Both the position numbers and the translations under genes were made by a program. A stretch of 64,000 nucleotides of DNA. Origin: Oceanicaulis sp. GTDB taxonomy: Bacteria > Pseudomonadota > Alphaproteobacteria > Caulobacterales > Maricaulaceae. This document shows positions 60,088 through 64,000 of this stretch, piece by piece. The stretch spans positions 62,001-126,000 of the forward strand of contig CP157796.1 of assembly GCA_040112665.1 (NCBI GenBank). Reading direction: 5' to 3'. The notes beneath the pieces were generated by a model that was not told where the DNA came from, made no database searches, and saw only the letters and a program-made list of their open reading frames with translations. How positions within the stretch are numbered: position 1 is the stretch's first letter; the number at the start of each line of letters is the position of its first letter.

Positions 60088-60668
60088 AGCCGCTGGCGGC
60101 GGCCTTCCGCGCGAGCCTGATCGTTCTGGCGGGTCTCGCCGCCGCGGCGTGTTTCGCCTCGGTCGAGCCGCTGGAGCCGGGCCGCGAGACGGCCTCGCCG
60201 ATCCCGAGCGGGCTCTATGCGCGCTGGGACGAGGCTGAAGACTCCCAGGGGCCCGAGCCCGCAGAGCCCGACTGGACCGGCCGGATCGAGCGGGTCGACG
60301 GGCAGATCTTCGCCGAGACCGATCCGGACTTTCCCTATGCCGATGCGCGTTACTTCCGCCTCGCAAGGGACATCTGGGCGGTGCGCCACCCGCCCGGCGC
60401 GGAAGGCTTCGCCGACGACGCCTACATGTACACGCTGATAAGGCGGGACGGCCGGGCGCGCTTCCTCACTGAAATCCCGATCTGCGACATGATCGAACCG
60501 GAAGTGCGCGCCGAAATCGGCCTCGCGCTCGACGAAGAGGACGTCTGCCGCGCGGAAACCGACGAACAGCTGCGTGCAGGCCTGCTGGCCTATATCGAAG
60601 CGTCGGATGCACGCCGCGAAGAAGAAGGCCGCCTTGCAGGCTTCTCGCTCCTGCAGCGGACACGATGA
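60084..60668 (+). CDS. uncharacterised lipoprotein (paralogue A)
   Basis: The 194-residue protein has a signal peptide ending AAAAC, a weak lipobox. The mature part has segments SGLYARWDEAEDS, RYFRLARDIWAVRHPP, MYTLIRRDGRARFLTEIPICDM and EEDVCRAETDEQLRAGLLAYIEA. It is related to the next gene product, with both cysteines conserved. Function is unknown. The GTG start overlaps the aminopeptidase stop (GTGA), so it may share that transcript. Confidence 0.72.
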   Translation: MKPLAAAFRASLIVLAGLAAAACFASVEPLEPGRETASPIPSGLYARWDEAEDSQGPEPAEPDWTGRIERVDGQIFAETDPDFPYADARYFRLARDIWAVRHPPGAEGFADDAYMYTLIRRDGRARFLTEIPICDMIEPEVRAEIGLALDEEDVCRAETDEQLRAGLLAYIEASDARREEEGRLAGFSLLQRTR

Positions 60669-61186
60669 GAACCGCGCTCGCCGTCGTTTGCGCGCTTTTC
60701 CTCGCCGGGTGCTTCACCAGCGAAGACGAGCTGATCGGCTTCTGGGGCGCGAACACTCCGCTTCAGGACGGGGTCTGGGCGCACTGGCCCACCCATCCGG
60801 ACGGGACGGAGTGGGATATCGAGACCTGGCGCGGACCGATCGAGAACACCCGTCGCCGCTATGAAAGCGGAGAGGAAAACTTCCCCCACCAGAACGCCCG
60901 CTTCCGCGCGCTTCACGAGAACCTCTACCTCGTCCAGCTGCCGCGCGAGGACGGGGTCGGCTACGGCGTCGCCTGGACCTATGAGGGCGGCGCGGTGGTC
61001 AGCTACCACCAGCCCGCCTGCTCCGATCTCGGCGAGGCGAAACTCGCCGAGCACGGCGTCCGTCTCGATCCCGAGGGCTTCTGCCGCGTCACCGATCTCG
61101 ACCAGCTCGAAGCGGTGATGCGCGCCTATCTCGACGCGCTCGGCGCGGACATCGTCGTGGACGGGGTCTATCGACGGGTGGGCTAG
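60665..61186 (+). CDS. uncharacterised lipoprotein (paralogue B)
   Basis: The 173-residue lipoprotein has lipobox LAGC (Cys16), followed by DGVWAHWPTHPDGTEW, ARFRALHENLYLVQLPRED, HQPACSDLGEAKL and DPEGFCRVTDLDQLEAVMRAYLDAL. These line up with paralogue A and keep the same two cysteines, likely a disulfide. It is coupled to paralogue A by ATGA. Its stop overlaps that of the convergent ABC transporter gene (CTAG). No domain of known function was recognised. Confidence 0.75.
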   Translation: MRTALAVVCALFLAGCFTSEDELIGFWGANTPLQDGVWAHWPTHPDGTEWDIETWRGPIENTRRRYESGEENFPHQNARFRALHENLYLVQLPREDGVGYGVAWTYEGGAVVSYHQPACSDLGEAKLAEHGVRLDPEGFCRVTDLDQLEAVMRAYLDALGADIVVDGVYRRVG

Positions 61187-63006
61187 GCGGCTTCGGCCTG
61201 CTTTCGCCACATCGCGGCATAGCGGCCGTCTGCGGACAGAAGCTCCGAATGCGGGCCGATTTCGGTCAGCCTGCCGTCTTCCATCACCAGGATCAGATCG
61301 GCCCGCGCGATGGTCGACAGGCGGTGCGCGACCGCAATGGTCGTGCGCCCGCGCGCAGCTTCGGCGAGCGCGGCCTGCACCTCGGCTTCGGTCTGGCTGT
61401 CGAGCGCGCTGGTGGCTTCATCAAGGATCAGGATCGGCGGGTCCTTCAGGATCGCCCGGGCCACGCCCACGCGCTGCTTCTCGCCGCCGGAAAGTTTCAG
61501 CCCGCGCTCGCCGACCTTGGTGTCGAGCCCTTTGGGCAATTGCTCGACGAAGTCTTTCAGGCGCGCGCGCTCGACCGCGTCCCACAACGCGTCCTCGTCG
61601 GCGTCGGGACGGCCGTAGAGAATGTTCTCGCGCAGCGATGAATTGAACAGCACGACCTCCTGCGGGACGAGGCCGAGCTTCTCGCGCAGGCTTTCCTGGG
61701 TGATCTTCGAGACGTCCTGACCGTCGATCAGAACCCGGCCCTCGTCAGGATCGTAGAAGCGGAAAAGAAGCCGCAGCAGGGTGGATTTGCCCGCCCCCGA
61801 CGGCCCGGCGAGGCCGACATAGGCGCCGGCGGGAATCTCGAAGCTCACATGATCGACGCTGCGCGAGCGCCCGTCATGGGCGTAGCTGACGTCCTCGAAC
61901 CGCACCGAGCCGCCAGTGACGCGAAGCGGTTCGGCGTCCGGCGCGTCGGCGACCTCGGGCTTCAGCCGCAGCGTCTGGAACAGGCGTTCGAGATCGACGC
62001 TGGCCTGTTTGATCTCCCGATACGCCCATCCCAGAATGTTCAGCGGCTGGTAGACCTGCATGAGCATGAGCGTCAGCGCCGCGATGTCGCCGGCCTGAAG
62101 CTCGCCGGCGAACGCCTTCCAGGCGCCCAGAAGCGCGACGGCCAGAAGCCCGCCGTTCATCACCGCCGCCTGCGCGGCGTTGAGCGCAGCGAGGCTCTGC
62201 TGGGATTTCGACGCAGCCTCGGCGTAGCGCGACTTCGCCGAGTTGAACCGGCCCGTCTCGCGCTTTTCAGCGGCGAAGGCCTTCACGGTCTCGAAATTGG
62301 AAAGCGCGTCGACGGCGCGGGCGTTCACCTCGGTGTCCGCCTCGTTCATCTGACGGCGCAGCTTCACCCGCCACTCGGTCATCGACCAGGTCAGCGCCGC
62401 ATAGCCCAGCACCGCAGCGACGATGATGACCGAGAACTCCCAGCCGTAGAGCACGGCCGCGACGACCGCGGCCAGAAGCAGCTCGGCCAGCGCGGGCAGG
62501 ATGTTGAAGACCAGAAAGCGCAGCAGGAAATCGACCGCGTTCGCGCCGCGGTCGATGATGCGGTTCACCGCGCCGGTGCGCTTGGTCTGGTGATAGCCCA
62601 GGCTCAGCGACTGCACGTGGGCGAAGCCCTGCACGGCGGTCAGCCGCTGGGCGTCGTTGCTGACCGGCGCGAAGATCGCGTCCCTCAGCTGGGGCGCGCC
62701 GGTCGAGGCGAAGCGCAGGAGCCCGTAAGCCAGGAACAGCCCCGCCGCGGCGGCGAAAGCGCCGGTCATCGCGCCGTCGTCTCCGATCCCGCCCGTGATC
62801 GCGTTCACGCCCTCGCCGAACGCCACTGGAGCGGCGACGGAAAAGCCCTTGGCCACCAGCGTGATGACGAAGGCGATCGCCATGCGCGGCCGCCAGCGGC
62901 GCATGTCGTCGGAGGCGAGGATGTCGACGAGCCGGGAGACGGCTTCGGACAGCCGGCCTTCCGGTGCGGGTCCTTCCAGGACGTCCTTGTAGGCCGGGTC
63001 TTTCAT
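61183..63006 (-). CDS. Atm1-like ABC transporter (fused permease and ATPase)
   Basis: The 607-residue half-transporter has six membrane helices and an ATPase domain with Walker A GPSGAGKSTLLRLLF, signature LKLSGGEKQRVGVARAIL and Walker B ILILDEATSALD. The segment YHQTKRTGAVNRIIDRGANAVDFLLRFLVFNILPAL, close to the membrane domain, matches the Atm1/HMT1 branch, which exports glutathione-linked or sulfur compounds for iron-sulfur protein assembly or metal tolerance. Exact cargo is unknown. The ATG at 63006 is normal for the family. The LysM protein gene lies upstream, 44 bases away, on the same strand. Confidence 0.92.
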   Translation of the reverse strand: MKDPAYKDVLEGPAPEGRLSEAVSRLVDILASDDMRRWRPRMAIAFVITLVAKGFSVAAPVAFGEGVNAITGGIGDDGAMTGAFAAAAGLFLAYGLLRFASTGAPQLRDAIFAPVSNDAQRLTAVQGFAHVQSLSLGYHQTKRTGAVNRIIDRGANAVDFLLRFLVFNILPALAELLLAAVVAAVLYGWEFSVIIVAAVLGYAALTWSMTEWRVKLRRQMNEADTEVNARAVDALSNFETVKAFAAEKRETGRFNSAKSRYAEAASKSQQSLAALNAAQAAVMNGGLLAVALLGAWKAFAGELQAGDIAALTLMLMQVYQPLNILGWAYREIKQASVDLERLFQTLRLKPEVADAPDAEPLRVTGGSVRFEDVSYAHDGRSRSVDHVSFEIPAGAYVGLAGPSGAGKSTLLRLLFRFYDPDEGRVLIDGQDVSKITQESLREKLGLVPQEVVLFNSSLRENILYGRPDADEDALWDAVERARLKDFVEQLPKGLDTKVGERGLKLSGGEKQRVGVARAILKDPPILILDEATSALDSQTEAEVQAALAEAARGRTTIAVAHRLSTIARADLILVMEDGRLTEIGPHSELLSADGRYAAMWRKQAEAA

Positions 63007-63050
63007 GGGCGCTTACTTAGGCCGCAGCGCGACCGCGCGCCAGTCCGCGC

Positions 63051-64000
63051 TCAGCCCTCTTCGCCGGGCGCGTTGAAGACCTGACCGGGATAGATGAGGT
63101 TCGGATCGCGGATCTGATCGCGATTGGCCTGGTAGATCACCGTGTACTGGAAGCCGTCGCCGTAGAGCCGGCGCGCGATCCGCCACAGCGAATTGCCCGG
63201 CTGGACGACCACGCGGCCCGCCTGGCGGGCGGCGATCGCCTCCTCGGCGCTGGCGCGCTCGAACGGCAGCGCGATGACCGCGAGCACGCGGCCTTCCTCG
63301 TCGAGCATGTCGACCTGCAGATCGTAGACGCCCGGCTCGAACTGCGCGCCGGCCTCCAGCGACCAGCGGCCCTCGGCGTCCACGCGCGTCATGCCGACCA
63401 TCTCGCCGTCGGCCAGCACCCGCACGCGCGTGCCCGGCGTGGCCCGGCCCGAGAAGATCACCGTGCCGCTTTCATCATAGTCCACGGTTTCCAGCGAGAG
63501 CGGCCCGGTGGACACCCCGTCGAACGGGCTTTGCAGCACGCGGCTCGCCTCGCCCGGACGGCCGAGCACGACCAGCGGTGTCGCATCGCGGCTTTCGGGC
63601 ACGGCGACGACGACGATCTGTTCAGACCGGATCTCCTGACCGCCCGGCGTGGTCATCAGAAGCGACAGCTCGACCGACCCGGCAGGCAGCGGCTGGTCGA
63701 TGATCATCACCCACTCGCCGCTGTCCTCGACCTCGACCGAGGCGATCTCGCGGTCCCCGGCCATCAGCGCGACCCGGGCGCCCGGCGCGCCGCGTCCGGC
63801 GACGACGGCGGTGCCGCGCGGATCGACGCGCACGATGTCGAAGCTGGGCGGCGACAGCGCGCTGCGCTCCTCGCTTTCAGGCGCCGTTGCCTGCACGGCG
63901 GCTCCGCCGGTTCCCGGCGCTGCGGGCTCGGCCGGCTCGGGGCCGGATCGGGTGACGATGAAGGCGGCCGCAGCGGCGACGGCGGCGACGAGAAGCACGG
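63051..64000 (-). CDS. LysM-domain peptidoglycan-binding protein, N-terminus beyond the window
   Basis: At least 315 residues are visible. The first seen residues are a hydrophobic membrane or signal segment, and a true start is probably to the right of the window edge; a GTG at 63998 would give a shortened protein. A Pro/Ala linker follows. Then come two or three beta-sandwich, Ig-like repeats with GRGAPGARVALMAGDREIASVE and GRATPGTRVRVLADGEMVGMT, and a C-terminal LysM domain (VQPGNSLWRIARRLYGDG onward). It likely binds the cell wall. It may be cotranscribed with the ABC transporter gene. Confidence 0.8.
   Translation of the reverse strand, partial: VLLVAAVAAAAAFIVTRSGPEPAEPAAPGTGGAAVQATAPESEERSALSPPSFDIVRVDPRGTAVVAGRGAPGARVALMAGDREIASVEVEDSGEWVMIIDQPLPAGSVELSLLMTTPGGQEIRSEQIVVVAVPESRDATPLVVLGRPGEASRVLQSPFDGVSTGPLSLETVDYDESGTVIFSGRATPGTRVRVLADGEMVGMTRVDAEGRWSLEAGAQFEPGVYDLQVDMLDEEGRVLAVIALPFERASAEEAIAARQAGRVVVQPGNSLWRIARRLYGDGFQYTVIYQANRDQIRDPNLIYPGQVFNAPGEEG

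Overview
The window is a high-GC, gene-dense chromosomal segment of an alphaproteobacterium, most likely from the Caulobacterales/Maricaulales side of the class. The evidence is a CcrM-type GANTC methyltransferase with a CtrA-like site and GANTC sites in its leader, the neighbourhood rnhB-ccrM-mutY-dciA-dsbA-smc-atp F0 operon, split gcvPA/gcvPB glycine dehydrogenase genes, an F0 operon with two b-type subunits, a GTTC-N7-GTTC SOS box, and sigma-70 promoters resembling the Caulobacter consensus. This taxonomic reading is inference. No rRNA, tRNA, CRISPR array, transposase, prophage or secondary-metabolite cluster was seen.

Layout. 1-3422 (minus): etf-QO, a TPR lipoprotein and the first codons of ispE. 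3566-9898: a family-4-like uracil-DNA glycosylase, a paraoxonase-like lactonase, an enoyl-CoA hydratase, a DUF2237 protein with two small tandem GNAT-like proteins, a duplicated His-rich protein and a serine beta-lactamase-like hydrolase. 9971-15462: ubiD, a YtcJ-like amidohydrolase, a lipoprotein and two glycosyltransferases, the first of which carries an in-frame palindromic repeat. 15546-18543: a radical SAM gene behind a LexA box, rnhB and ccrM. 18731-27691: mutY (minus), then dciA, a DsbA-like lipoprotein, smc and atpI-atpB-atpE-atpF'-atpF, closed by a strong terminator.

28057-37248: a small membrane protein, an acyltransferase, the glycine-cleavage operon gcvT-gcvH-paiB-gcvPA-gcvPB behind a tandem glycine riboswitch and a good promoter, argS and a lipoprotein. 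37391-44616 (plus): ispH, a MarR regulator, a miniature flagellar-rod-like protein, a DsbA/FrnE oxidoreductase, a MAPEG protein, pmbA, cysQ, a DUF4170 protein and an MsbA-like ABC transporter. 44680-47101: four accessory genes, including a PTP-like phosphatase. 47191-51127: the lipid A/Kdo genes (DUF374 acyltransferase, waaA, lpxK, lpxL-like). 51106-58185: an M23 peptidase and DUF2093 pair, mutL, an orphan NIT-domain membrane protein, rsmD, an RluB-like synthase, tadA and a DUF2267 protein. 58252-64000: an aminopeptidase P, two paralogous lipoproteins, an Atm1-like ABC transporter and the C-terminal part of a LysM protein.

Functionally the window is mostly core: chromosome maintenance (ccrM, smc, dciA, mutY, mutL, udg, rnhB), energy (F0, ETF-QO), one-carbon metabolism (gcv), isoprenoids and quinone (ispE, ispH, ubiD) and outer-membrane assembly. 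I found no obviously new multi-gene system. The most unusual items are the palindromic element inside a glycosyltransferase gene, the SOS box before the radical SAM gene, a uracil glycosylase that appears to lack two of its four iron-sulfur cysteines, the output-less NIT sensor, the mini flagellar-rod protein, and the phosphatase gene within the lipid A region.
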